From: a virus | Strand: one strand, 5' to 3' | IMG/VR virus record: IMGVR_UViG_3300049432_000009 | Location: 1 to 41,217 of that record | Length of the DNA: 41,217 nucleotides | Part shown: one piece after another, positions 7,459 to 14,361 of the stretch | How the letters are laid out: the number at the start of each line of letters is the position of its first letter | Numbering within the stretch: position 1 is the first letter of the stretch | Made by a program: the position numbers and the translations under genes | Notes under the pieces: model-generated | Databases searched by the model: none | Told to the model about the DNA's origin: nothing | Seen by the model: the letters and a program-made list of their open reading frames with translations, nothing else

Positions 7459-7721
7459 TTGCGTAGCTCAGCGAGGCAGCGTGTGAGGTCGAGTGATGCG
7501 CGGCGGAGTGCGCCCGTTTCCTTTGAGCCATAGGAGTAGTCGTAGGGTGATGACCCTTCGGCCGGGCGGGGTCCGTCGTAGCCCTGCTTCTCTCGCGTGT
7601 TGTAGAAGTCGTCCCGGTGTTGGGCTTCAGCATTCAGCCGGCTGAGGGCTTCGTTACCGACCTTGATGAATCGGGCTGCTTCCGCCTGTGCGGCGATGAT
7701 CTTGTCTCGTGTCATGCTCAT
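7455..7721 (-). CDS. Hypothetical protein, 88 residues
   Basis: The frame is read from the ATG at 7721, which overlaps the upstream stop (ATGA); a longer upstream frame is an overlap artefact. The protein begins with a helix (MSMTRDKIIAAQAEAARFIK), has a polar, Tyr/Pro-rich middle and ends in a helix with one Cys. No family is recognised. Its own stop overlaps the next start, so it is part of the coupled early chain. Confidence 0.65.
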   Translation of the reverse strand: MSMTRDKIIAAQAEAARFIKVGNEALSRLNAEAQHRDDFYNTREKQGYDGPRPAEGSSPYDYSYGSKETGALRRASLDLTRCLAELRK

Positions 7722-8047
7722 TGGTCGTTCCCGCTTTCGGCTATTTGGTCTGCGCGGCATCCGCCGCAGTTGTGTTTGTAGTAGCTGATGTGCATCTCGC
7801 AGTTTTCTGGCTTGGGTAGGTGGCTCTTGGCGTTTTCTGGCCAGAAGCGTTGGTCGGTGAAGATGCAGCCGGGGGTTTCGACTATCGGGTCCCTGGCTGC
7901 GTTGACGGCTGCTGTTGCGATGTCCGCGAAGGGTGCGGGGTGGGTGTGGTTGCGTTCGAAGACCTTGAGCATGGCCGGTGTTGACCATCGTGGGCGGATC
8001 TCGTGGAGCATGACGGCCAAGGCCTTGGCCTGGCTTTCGGTGATCAA
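7718..8047 (-). CDS. Hypothetical protein, 109 residues
   Basis: TTG at 8047 is chosen as start because AAGGAAGGA sits six bases upstream; the TTG at 8065 would lie on that ribosome site itself. The protein begins with a helical segment (ITESQAKALAVMLHEIRPRW). It has a possible zinc cluster near the end (C-E-M-H ... H-N-C-G-G-C). No family is recognised. It is the first gene after a 236-base noncoding stretch that may be an origin, so its promoter may lie there. Confidence 0.6.
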   Translation of the reverse strand: MITESQAKALAVMLHEIRPRWSTPAMLKVFERNHTHPAPFADIATAAVNAARDPIVETPGCIFTDQRFWPENAKSHLPKPENCEMHISYYKHNCGGCRADQIAESGNDQ

Positions 8048-8090
8048 AATTGGTCCTTCCTTCAATCAGCCGTCTCGGGCCTCTCGCGTT

Positions 8091-8267
8091 ACTTAGGTGA
8101 CGATTGATTGAAAACTTTCACCATCTCTTCTTTAGAACTGAAGTAGAGACTTAGGTGAGAAGAGGTACCTACGTAAGTAGGTACTCTTAACTCTGCCGCT
8201 CTACTTGCCGGGCTTTTGCCGCGGCTAATTGGCGGCAATTGCCGCTCGGTTTGCCGCTTTTGCCGCT
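8091..8267. other. Candidate replication origin: iterons plus AT-rich stretch
   Basis: The 236 bases from 8048 to 8283 hold no clear gene. TTGCCG(C) recurs in the same direction at 8205, 8216, 8239, 8251 and 8260, with TGCCGCT at 8194 as a sixth partial copy. GCGGCAATTGCCGC (8232-8245) is a palindrome. Next comes an AT-rich part (8101-8160), a hairpin GTACCTAC-GTAA-GTAGGTAC (8165-8184), and ACTTAGGTGA twice (8091-8100, 8149-8158). Iterons, AT-rich DNA and an adjacent winged-helix gene are the usual parts of an initiator-dependent origin; the call is an inference. An 11-codon frame with an AGAAGAG site (ATG near 8124, minus) is also present. Confidence 0.4.
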
Positions 8268-8283
8268 CCGGAACTGGGCGGTT

Positions 8284-8721
8284 TCATGCCCCGAGTTCCG
8301 CGTCTTTCAGCCACTTTTCTCCGTCCACTGCTGCTTGTTGGCAGTGCTCGCATGCTTCGACGTAAATTCGTCGCTTTTCGTGGTTGGTGACGTGGGCGCC
8401 GCGGCGGCCGACTTTTGCCCGTTTTTCGGAGAGTTCCACGGCGTCTGTCTGGTGCTTCCCGTAGTCGTGCAGCTGGTAAGTTCGGGCGTCGACCTTGTGG
8501 ATGAGGCCTCCGTCCAGCAGTTCGCGCAGTGGGCCGTCTCCGCGGGCTTTGCACGTCCTGGTGGACATCACGCCGCCCTTCTGCTGCTTCTTGGCCTTGA
8601 GGATGAGGCTGAGGTGCAGGAGTTGGGCGGAGTCGGAGAGCTCATCGATCTTCGGGTTATCGAAGTAGTCGACGTCGACCTTCGCCCACAAGCGCCGGTC
8701 TTTCTCTTCCGGCTCCGGCAT
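8284..8721 (-). CDS. Winged-helix replication-initiator-like protein
   Basis: This 145-residue protein has the short winged-helix pattern seen in phage replication-type DNA-binding proteins: LWAKVDVDYFDNPKIDELSD, then AQLLHLSLILKAK, then LRELLDGGLIHKVDARTYQL. A basic tail with a Cys/His cluster (HVTNHEKRRIYVEACEHC) follows. It probably binds DNA near the repeats that lie directly downstream (8194-8267). The phage encodes no recognisable helicase, primase or polymerase, so this is the best candidate initiator. The start is ATG at 8721. Confidence 0.65.
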   Translation of the reverse strand: MPEPEEKDRRLWAKVDVDYFDNPKIDELSDSAQLLHLSLILKAKKQQKGGVMSTRTCKARGDGPLRELLDGGLIHKVDARTYQLHDYGKHQTDAVELSEKRAKVGRRGAHVTNHEKRRIYVEACEHCQQAAVDGEKWLKDAELGA

Positions 8722-8735
8722 TGCTTGTCCTTTCT

Positions 8736-10178
8736 TCAGTACGCCTGCAGGGTTTCGGCCATGCAGGCGACGAGGTCTCGGGCGGCCGGGGGAGTGACGG
8801 CGTTGCCGGCCATCTTGACCTGTTCGCGTTTGTTGCCGAGCATGATGTATTCCTTCGGGAAGGCCATGCCGGCCTTGATCTCGTGCGGCTCCAGCATCCG
8901 GAACTCGCAGTCGTCCACTTCCGGGACCTTCCACTCGGCCAGGCCGTGGTGGAGCCCGTTCGCGGCGAACGTGTCGAGCGGCTGCCCGACGTCCTTGGGC
9001 GCGTTGGTGCCGCGGAGTGTGGTGATCATCGCGAACCGGTCGTGCGTGGTGATGGTCGGGATGGCTTTGGATACCTTGTGCATCGTGCCGTTGCCGTAGT
9101 ACTCCATCAGCATGTGTTCCCGGGGTGGGGTCAGGAGCCCTGTTTCGTTTCGGGTGGTCTGTGTCCGCATGGCGTCGGTGACGCGGGCAGCTTCCTTCCC
9201 GATGCGGCCTTCGACGGGGACCAGCAGCGATCGCGTGTAGCTCGTCGTCTGCGTCTGGAAGGGTTCCTTGTTCACGGCGCTGATGATCTGCGATCCGCGG
9301 ACGGAGTCGATCGATACGGGTTCCGCGCCGAACTTGGCTAGGCCTGCCTGGATCCGTGCGATGGTCTTGGGTGAGAGATCCCTTTTCCTGTCGCCGATGC
9401 GCTGGCCTTTGAGGGACCAGTCGATGGCGTGGGACGCTGGCAGCCAGCCCGGCTCAACGATCTGGTTGCGGCAGGCCACTTTGGGGCAGCGGTAGGCGTA
9501 CTGGGCCCGGTAGCGGCCCCACTGCTCGGACTTCTTGAAGACCTGCATGGCGTTCACGACTTCGTCGCAGCTCGAGCAGTATGCCTTGGGGCGGAAGTAC
9601 TTCTCGACGTCGGGCGCCGGGTTGCCCTTGAGCCAGAAGAGGACGTACATGCGGTCCCGGGACTGCGGTGCGGGCAGGCCGCCGTGCTGCGCGTGCATGC
9701 TGTTCAGGTACTGGATGCGGTGGTCGTAGCCGAGGGATTTCATGGCCATTAGCCAGGCGTCGAACATGACCCATTTGGCGGCGTCCACGACGTTCTCGGT
9801 GATGACGGCCCGGTAGCGGTGGACTTCGGCGAAGCGCGGCACGTCCCACATGGTGGCGCGGGAGCGGTCGGCGGCTTCATCGGGCAGGGTATCCCCGAAG
9901 ATGTCGGGCTGGTTGGTGATGCGTTTGCGGCCCTTGGCTACGGAGTGGTTCGTGCATTCGGGGGAGGCCCAGAGGATGTCGCTGGTGGCAATGTACCGCG
10001 GGTCCGTTTCTTTGATGTCAGCCTGGACGTGCACGGTGTCGGGGTGGTTGGCGTTGTGGGACTCGAGTGCCTTGTCCCAGTGGTTCAGGGCGGTGCGGAC
10101 GCTTATCCCGGCGAGCGACGTCGCTCCGGTGCTGGATCCGCCGGCGCCACAGAACATGTCGGTCATGGTGAGTGTCAT
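8736..10178 (-). CDS. DNA (cytosine-5) methyltransferase
   Basis: This 480-residue enzyme would transfer methyl from S-adenosylmethionine to cytosine C5. Motif I is at 7-18 (DMFCGAGGSSTG). Motif IV is at 70-78 (WASPECTNH, nucleophile C75; the usual PPC is PEC here). Motif VI is at 126-130 (ITENV), motif VIII at 172-176 (QSRDR), and motif X near the end (KMAGNAVTPPAARDL). A four-Cys insertion (C201, C204, C231, C236) looks like a zinc ribbon in the target-recognition region. With no restriction partner nearby, self-protection against host restriction is the likely role. Confidence 0.93.
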   Translation of the reverse strand: MTLTMTDMFCGAGGSSTGATSLAGISVRTALNHWDKALESHNANHPDTVHVQADIKETDPRYIATSDILWASPECTNHSVAKGRKRITNQPDIFGDTLPDEAADRSRATMWDVPRFAEVHRYRAVITENVVDAAKWVMFDAWLMAMKSLGYDHRIQYLNSMHAQHGGLPAPQSRDRMYVLFWLKGNPAPDVEKYFRPKAYCSSCDEVVNAMQVFKKSEQWGRYRAQYAYRCPKVACRNQIVEPGWLPASHAIDWSLKGQRIGDRKRDLSPKTIARIQAGLAKFGAEPVSIDSVRGSQIISAVNKEPFQTQTTSYTRSLLVPVEGRIGKEAARVTDAMRTQTTRNETGLLTPPREHMLMEYYGNGTMHKVSKAIPTITTHDRFAMITTLRGTNAPKDVGQPLDTFAANGLHHGLAEWKVPEVDDCEFRMLEPHEIKAGMAFPKEYIMLGNKREQVKMAGNAVTPPAARDLVACMAETLQAY

Positions 10179-10633
10179 TTGGTGCTCATTTCTTTCCGTT
10201 TTGTGTGCCGCTTGACTTCTTCGGCCGCCGCCAGCGCTGGCTGACTTAGGATGGCGTGCTGCGCTCGTGCGTAGTCTTCGCCTTTTTCGAAGCCTGAACG
10301 GTGGGCGCGTTCAGCCAATGCGCGGGCTTGGTCGTAGGCGAGTTCCCGGATGAGCGGGGCCTGCTCTTCGGCATGACGGATTACTGCATCAGCTTCGGAT
10401 TGTGCGCGGTCGAGGTCCGCGAGAGCTTCAGTTAGTCGGGCTCGTTTGTCTTCGAGCCGCTCGCGCTCTTCGGAGATCTTGGCTTCGATGTTGGCGTTGC
10501 GTTGGCGGAGTTGCTTCGCGGTCTGGGCGAGTGCTCGGCCTTCGGCGTAGAGCCGTTCAACTTCGACGCGTTCGCGTTCGATCGCCGTTTTGGCCGCTTG
10601 TGTTGCCGTCGCGGCACCTCGGGTATAAGTCAC
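10175..10633 (-). CDS. Coiled-coil protein
   Basis: This 152-residue, highly charged protein is almost entirely helical, with long Glu/Arg/Ala heptads from about residue 15 to 125 (IERERVEVERLYAEGRALAQ...). No catalytic motif is visible. The start is GTG at 10633, overlapping the upstream stop (GTGA), and its own stop overlaps the methyltransferase start. The function is unknown. Confidence 0.7.
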   Translation of the reverse strand: MTYTRGAATATQAAKTAIERERVEVERLYAEGRALAQTAKQLRQRNANIEAKISEERERLEDKRARLTEALADLDRAQSEADAVIRHAEEQAPLIRELAYDQARALAERAHRSGFEKGEDYARAQHAILSQPALAAAEEVKRHTKRKEMSTK

Positions 10634-10803
10634 TTCCCTCTCATCTCTTTCATGACGTTGCCGATGGCTTGGTTGGCTGTTGGGTCGGCATGGACGTTTG
10701 GGCTGTTGCGGCTGGGTGCCCGTTGGTCCCAGTGGCAGGCGCAGTTCCGGGCTTGAGCGCAGCCGTATGGGGTCCAGCAGCAGCCGCGGGCGCAGGGGGT
10801 CAT
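10630..10803 (-). CDS. Small Cys-rich protein, 57 residues
   Basis: A 57-residue frame from ATG 10803 begins MTPCARGCCWTPYGCAQARN and has Cys at positions 4, 8, 9, 15, 21 and 23, a compact cluster that may bind zinc. The N-terminal rest is polar. It overlaps the stop of the redoxin gene (ATGA) and the start of the coiled-coil gene (GTGA), so it closes the gap between them exactly. No family is recognised. Confidence 0.65.
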   Translation of the reverse strand: MTPCARGCCWTPYGCAQARNCACHWDQRAPSRNSPNVHADPTANQAIGNVMKEMRGK

Positions 10804-11111
10804 GCTGCGCTGTCTGCCCGGTGGGTGATGTGCTTTTTGATCATCTGGGGTTGCAGCCCGGACCAGATGACGTCTCCCGATTCGGTGGATGCGATGACGA
10901 CTGGCATTTGTCGGTAGCCGAGGATCTCGGTGACGTAGTGATAGGCGGTGGCGTCCTTCTGCACGTCGACCTCGGTGTAGTAGATGTTGTTCTCGTCGAG
11001 CTTCTCTTTGGTTTTGCGGCAGCCGAAGCAGTCCTCTTTGCTGTACAGGACGACGGCGACTCCATCGCGTGCCTGGATGTACTGGGTGAGTTCGGTGGGC
11101 TGGGTGGTCAA
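10800..11111 (-). CDS. NrdH-like glutaredoxin
   Basis: This 103-residue thioredoxin-fold protein carries the redox pair C28-F-G-C31 after a first strand (VAVVLYSKEDC). It also has the cis-proline loop QMPVVI (P70) and the WSGLQP segment at 83-88 typical of NrdH redoxins. Such proteins give electrons to class Ib ribonucleotide reductase and phages carry them to boost deoxynucleotide supply; no reductase gene is present, so it would act on the host enzyme. The start is TTG at 11111 with AAAGGA seven bases upstream. Confidence 0.85.
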   Translation of the reverse strand: MTTQPTELTQYIQARDGVAVVLYSKEDCFGCRKTKEKLDENNIYYTEVDVQKDATAYHYVTEILGYRQMPVVIASTESGDVIWSGLQPQMIKKHITHRADSAA

Positions 11112-11128
11112 GGTTGGTCCTTTCGAAA

Positions 11129-11157
11129 GCGGCGCCCGACGTGTGGCCGGGCGCCGC
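11129..11157. other. GC-rich 10-bp hairpin
   Basis: Exact inverted repeat GCGGCGCCCG (11129-11138) with its complement at 11148-11157 lies between the terminator at 11166 and the redoxin start at 11111. Minus-strand RNA would follow it with a short T run, so it may be a second, weaker terminator or a leader hairpin for the redoxin gene. Confidence 0.5.
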
Positions 11158-11165
11158 GGGGCAAC

Positions 11166-11188
11166 AAAAAGCCGCCCATGGGCGGCTT
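11166..11188 (-). terminator. Intrinsic terminator inside the early operon
   Basis: The 20-base palindrome at 11169-11188 (arms AAGCCGCCCA, inverted) is followed on the minus strand by a T run, an intrinsic terminator just after the 49-residue zinc-ribbon gene. Downstream early genes would need readthrough, antitermination or a local promoter. Confidence 0.8.
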
Positions 11189-11193
11189 GTGGT

Positions 11194-11343
11194 TTATCGG
11201 CAGTCGCGGCATTCGGTAAGGTGTTTGTCGCGGGAGGGTTGCCCGAGCCGGAAGATGATTCCGCAGCGGGTGCAGACGCGTTGGTTGGCGAGTAGGTCTG
11301 GCCGGTACGGGGTTGAGCGGGCTCGGAGGGTCGGGGTGGGCAT
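11194..11343 (-). CDS. Small zinc-ribbon protein, 49 residues
   Basis: A 49-residue frame from ATG 11343 starts two bases after the SSB stop. It has C24-x2-C27 and C45-x2-C48 (VCTRCGIIFRL ... TECRDC), a compact zinc ribbon with a basic N-terminus. It probably binds nucleic acid or a protein partner; the exact role is unknown. A terminator follows its stop directly. Confidence 0.65.
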   Translation of the reverse strand: MPTPTLRARSTPYRPDLLANQRVCTRCGIIFRLGQPSRDKHLTECRDCR

Positions 11344-11345
11344 GG

Positions 11346-11822
11346 CTAAAAAGGCGGCTCAGTGTCAGCAGGGCCCTTACCCCATCCGCCAGCGTTCGAG
11401 ACGCCCGGTGTCGCCCACGGGTCTTCCGTGATGGCGTTCTCCGTGCGCTCATTGGCTGCGTAGGCCTGTCCGTGGAAGGTGAGGTCTTTGCCGATGGATT
11501 CGACGCGGATCTCGTCGGCGGATCGCTTCTCGCCCTCCTTGGTTTCGTATTCGCGTGTGGTGAGTTCGCCGTAGACGATGATGCTGTCGCCCTTCTTGAG
11601 CATGTTGGCGATGTTCTCGGCGCGGGTGAGCTTGCCCTGGTTCCACGCGGCACAGCGCCAGAACTTAGTTGGCTGGTCCTTCCACTCGTTGCTGTTCTTG
11701 TCGAACTTGGACGCTTGCGAAGCGAGGGTGAAGTTCACAACGCCAGCACCGGAGGGAGTGAAGCGCAGCTCGGGCTCGGTGGTCAGTCGGCCTCGGACGG
11801 TTAGGTTGGTCTCGTTGCTCAT
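11346..11822 (-). CDS. ssb: Single-stranded DNA-binding protein
   Basis: This 158-residue OB-fold protein starts NLTVRGRLTTEPELRFTPSG and continues through the classical SSB core (FWRCAAWNQGKLTRAENIANMLKKGD...). It ends in a Gly-rich linker and the acidic tip ADTEPPF, the peptide that recruits replication and repair partners. The ATG at 11822 is chosen because it overlaps the stop of the previous gene (ATGA) and starts the family core; an upstream ATG adds a His-rich, non-homologous extension. It would coat single strands made by the exonuclease and during replication. Confidence 0.93.
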   Translation of the reverse strand: MSNETNLTVRGRLTTEPELRFTPSGAGVVNFTLASQASKFDKNSNEWKDQPTKFWRCAAWNQGKLTRAENIANMLKKGDSIIVYGELTTREYETKEGEKRSADEIRVESIGKDLTFHGQAYAANERTENAITEDPWATPGVSNAGGWGKGPADTEPPF

Positions 11823-12037
11823 TTCATGTCTTCCCAGTAGATGATGATGTTCTCGTCGTCCGCATCGACCCATACGGCATCGTCACCGCTGTATGACACT
11901 CCCGGCCCAGCGTCCTTATTCATGTCCTGCTTGGCGGCGCTGAACGCCTTACCGACCTCGGCCCAGTTCGCAGACTCTTTGGGGATGACGTACTCATGGC
12001 GGACGGTGGTCGTCGTCCGATGCTCGTAGGCGGCCAC
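11819..12037 (-). CDS. Small acidic phage protein, 72 residues
   Basis: The GTG at 12037 starts a 72-residue protein (MAAYEHRTTTTVRHEYVIPK...) with a central charged helix and an acidic tail (DDENIIIYWEDMK). No family is recognised. It is two bases from the previous gene and its stop overlaps the SSB start, so it is translated with the recombination cluster. Confidence 0.65.
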   Translation of the reverse strand: MAAYEHRTTTTVRHEYVIPKESANWAEVGKAFSAAKQDMNKDAGPGVSYSGDDAVWVDADDENIIIYWEDMK

Positions 12038-12039
12038 GT

Positions 12040-12597
12040 TTAGCCTTCCTTTACTTGGGTACGGATGTATTCAAGGGCTTCCGCGTCGGCGCCGGCAGCT
12101 TTGGCGTCGATCCAGATGGCGCGCAACGTGTCAGGATCGCCTTCAGCGGCGTCTGCAAGGCCACGCCAGTCCTTGGCGGGTTCAGCCGGCGCGACAGCTT
12201 TGGGCGCGTCGGGTAGCGGTTGCACGGTAAACATGGCGGACTTGCCGCGTTTGATGAGCAGCGGCACTTTGAGGGGCTTGTCGATGCCGCTCATGTGGCT
12301 GATGCGCGTGCCACCGACCGTGTCGCCGCCGAACTGCACGGCCGGGTCGCAGTACAGGGTGACACGCTGGCCAACGTAAGCGGAGGTCTTGCCGCCCCAT
12401 GCAGCAACGATTACCCTTCGCATGGATTTGCCCGGCCGCCACACGCGGGGGAACCCTTCAAGGTGGAAGTTGAACGGCTGCTCAGGGTTACCCTTGCTGA
12501 CCTGCTCAATCGTGAAGGTGCGGGGGCCGCTAAGCAGGTCCACAGCATCAAGCTGGTCACTCTTCGGCGCCAGGCTTTCGGTCATGTCGAGGTCCAT
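12040..12597 (-). CDS. Recombination-cluster protein of unknown function
   Basis: This 185-residue protein has a mixed alpha/beta core (GPRTFTIEQVSKGNPEQP ... VTLYCDPAVQFGG ... VPLLIKRGKSAMFTVQPLP) and a short C-terminal helix pair (LADAAEGDPDTLRAIWIDAK). It lies exactly between the YqaJ exonuclease and SSB, with no spacing to the former. Such a place is where an annealing or exonuclease-partner protein often sits, but no Redbeta/RecT or Erf signature is clear, so that role is only a possibility. The ATG is at 12597. Confidence 0.7.
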   Translation of the reverse strand: MDLDMTESLAPKSDQLDAVDLLSGPRTFTIEQVSKGNPEQPFNFHLEGFPRVWRPGKSMRRVIVAAWGGKTSAYVGQRVTLYCDPAVQFGGDTVGGTRISHMSGIDKPLKVPLLIKRGKSAMFTVQPLPDAPKAVAPAEPAKDWRGLADAAEGDPDTLRAIWIDAKAAGADAEALEYIRTQVKEG

Positions 12598-13419
12598 TTA
12601 GAAGATCTCCATTTCGGGGAATAGATCGACGCGTTCGGTCTGGGGGAGGTTCGCGGTTGCGGTGCGGTAGTTGGCGATCATCACTTCCGCTACGGACTCC
12701 AGTTGTTCGGCGGCCTCCTTGATGACTGCGAACCATTGAGGGTGAGGGAGGACCCGCTTGTGCCATAGGGGCATCCCGCCGTTGTAGGAGATGAAGTCGA
12801 TCCATTCGCGGCCGGACACCAGGAGTCCGGCCTGGCATTGGGCCATGTGCTCTGGCGGGACTTTGTCGGCCAGGATCGTGGCGAGGTGCTTCTTCTGCCG
12901 GGGCGACTTGATCTCGATCAGCCCGTCATCACCCACAAGTCCGTCTGGGCTGAAGCCGATTCGGTAGCCTCCGAAGTCGCGCACCATGAAGCCGATCTCA
13001 GTGACGGGTGCATAGTGCTCGGCGTACTTGTCTCGGGCGAAAGGCTCAGACAGGGTCCCGCGCTCCATATCACGGCTCGGGAACACCTGCTCTACATGTC
13101 CAGTAATCCGCTCGGCCACAAGCGTTGAGACGATTGCGCGGGCCGTGTCACTGGCTGCGACGCTGTATACGGGTGGCAATTCACCGGCCCTTGCTGCCCG
13201 CTCGTCGTGGGGTGTTTTGATCGGCGTCGGCACCTTCCGCGCCGAGCTGATGCACGCCTCAGCCGGGAGTGCCAGGCATTTAGGGCACTCGACGGTGAGC
13301 GCGTCCGGCGCACCCTTGCTAATGAGCTGGCCGACGACGGATGCGGTGACGAGGCCGCAGCGTGCGGCGAGCCATTCGTCACTGCCTTGTTCGAGTTCGG
13401 TGTATACGTGGAGTGTCAT
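12598..13419 (-). CDS. YqaJ/lambda-Exo family exonuclease with zinc-ribbon insert
   Basis: This 273-residue nuclease is read from ATG 13419 (CAGGAA upstream, ATGA overlap). It starts with WLAARCGLVTASVVG, a YqaJ-type motif. The catalytic part has GTLSEPFARDKY (E124), GFSPDG (D159) and LIEIKSP (E169, K171). It would resect double-stranded ends for homologous recombination. An unusual insert at 45-73 carries C45-x2-C48, C56 and H71 (CPKCLALPAEAC ... PHDER), a small actinobacterial zinc-ribbon pattern placed between the start of the fold and the active site. Cleavage activity is likely; the insert may aid DNA binding. Confidence 0.9.
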   Translation of the reverse strand: MTLHVYTELEQGSDEWLAARCGLVTASVVGQLISKGAPDALTVECPKCLALPAEACISSARKVPTPIKTPHDERAARAGELPPVYSVAASDTARAIVSTLVAERITGHVEQVFPSRDMERGTLSEPFARDKYAEHYAPVTEIGFMVRDFGGYRIGFSPDGLVGDDGLIEIKSPRQKKHLATILADKVPPEHMAQCQAGLLVSGREWIDFISYNGGMPLWHKRVLPHPQWFAVIKEAAEQLESVAEVMIANYRTATANLPQTERVDLFPEMEIF

Positions 13420-13724
13420 CGTGTGAGTTCCTGTTTCTCTTGCCAGGCGTCGAAGCGGTCCGTCTGCGGCTTCCACCCGGAGGTGACGTGTTCCTGTTCC
13501 TGCGGCGTCGGGTCGGGCTCGGGGACCTGCGAGAACGCGTAGGTGAGCGCGTCCCGGTGGGTGTGGAATGTTTTGAAGATGTGGTGGCTGGTGGCGACCC
13601 ACGGTTTGTCGTGGGTGGCGACGCGTGTTCCGCAGCGGGTGTAGTTGGCGTTGACGACGCCGATGGCGGCGGGCCGCGTGTCCCACCATTCGGGGTCCAC
13701 GATTCGTGGTTTACGGCTGTTCAT
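13416..13724 (-). CDS. Hypothetical protein, 102 residues
   Basis: The ATG at 13724 is chosen because AGGAG lies eight bases upstream; the longer upstream frame crosses a terminator. The protein has a compact, Trp- and His-rich core (DPEWWDTRPAAIGVVNANYT ... DALTYAFSQV) and a charged C-terminal helix. No family is recognised. Its stop overlaps the exonuclease start, linking it to the recombination cluster. Confidence 0.7.
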   Translation of the reverse strand: MNSRKPRIVDPEWWDTRPAAIGVVNANYTRCGTRVATHDKPWVATSHHIFKTFHTHRDALTYAFSQVPEPDPTPQEQEHVTSGWKPQTDRFDAWQEKQELTR

Positions 13725-13743
13725 TGGTTGGCTCCTGGGCAAT

Positions 13744-13764
13744 AAAAAAGACCCTTGCGGGTCT
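13744..13764 (-). terminator. Intrinsic terminator with GCAA tetraloop
   Basis: Minus-strand stem AGACCC/GGGTCT (13759-13764 with 13749-13754), GCAA loop and a run of six T (13744-13749) form a textbook intrinsic terminator. It sits inside the early operon, just 20 bases before the next start (13724). Confidence 0.85.
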
Positions 13765-13782
13765 GTCGTTTGCGGTTGCTTT

Positions 13783-13911
13783 TCAGTTATCAGCCGTTGG
13801 CGGCTCGTAGGGGATGCCATACTCGGCGGCGAGTTCCGTGTAGATCGGGTCTTGCTGCTGCTGTTCGCGTTCGCGGGCTGAGCGGGCGGAGTGTTCTTGG
13901 AGGCTGCACAT
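13783..13911 (-). CDS. Small hypothetical protein, 42 residues
   Basis: The frame starts at ATG 13911, sharing a base with the previous stop (TGATG). The protein is helical and Gln-rich (MCSLQEHSARSAREREQQQQ), ending in a short acidic, Pro-containing tail. No family is recognised. It is the last gene before the terminator at 13744. Confidence 0.55.
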   Translation of the reverse strand: MCSLQEHSARSAREREQQQQDPIYTELAAEYGIPYEPPTADN

Positions 13912-14063
13912 CAGGTGTCCTTGTTTCCGTGTTGTGGGCATTCGGGGTTGGTGGGTTTGGGGTGAATGGGGGAGTACCTAGCTGGCGGGCAGTTGCAGCC
14001 TGTGTAGGTGTTGGTGCGGCGGGTCCACCAGTCGCCGCCGCATCCGGGTTTCGTGTTGGGCAT
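13911..14063 (-). CDS. Small Cys-rich protein, 50 residues
   Basis: The ATG at 14063 has AGGAGG seven bases upstream. The protein (MPNTKPGCGGDWWTRRTNTY...) has Cys at 8, 23, 25 and 42 and a C-terminal H, a possible zinc cluster, and is rich in Pro and Asn. No family is recognised. It overlaps the next gene by TGATG coupling. Confidence 0.55.
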   Translation of the reverse strand: MPNTKPGCGGDWWTRRTNTYTGCNCPPARYSPIHPKPTNPECPQHGNKDT

Positions 14064-14073
14064 CGTCGCCCTC

Positions 14074-14361
14074 CTATGTGTGGTCGTTCCGTTCCAACGC
14101 TTTGATGGTCGGACAGGGGTATCGGTCGGTGTCGCATTCGCCGCATAGCCATTCGATGTGTGAGCTGTTCGTCGTCGGGTTGTCGAACACTTCGACATCA
14201 AGTGCTACGTGCAGCGCTTTCACGGCGTCGAGTGCGGCTTGTTCTTTCCGGGCCAGGTCCAACAGGAACGCGACGTCGGTGGGCGTGATGGTGATGGCTC
14301 CCGGCGCTGCCGCAGCGAGCCTGGCGTCTATGGCGTCGAGCCGGCTTGTCAGGTCGGTCAT
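14074..14361 (-). CDS. Hypothetical protein, 95 residues
   Basis: From ATG 14361 the frame encodes a helical N-terminal half (MTDLTSRLDAIDARLAAAAP ... FLLDLARKEQAALDAVKALH). A C-terminal part with HIEWLCGECDTDRYPCP follows, containing a three-Cys, one-His cluster that may bind zinc. No family is recognised. The start overlaps the stop of the previous gene. Confidence 0.65.
   Translation of the reverse strand: MTDLTSRLDAIDARLAAAAPGAITITPTDVAFLLDLARKEQAALDAVKALHVALDVEVFDNPTTNSSHIEWLCGECDTDRYPCPTIKALERNDHT

Noticed and set aside
8225-8554. Second minus-strand frame after the winged-helix gene
   Set aside because: It would extend through the iteron repeats, giving Ala/Ala-Asn low-complexity residues; no start site, and it overlaps the better supported frame at 8284.
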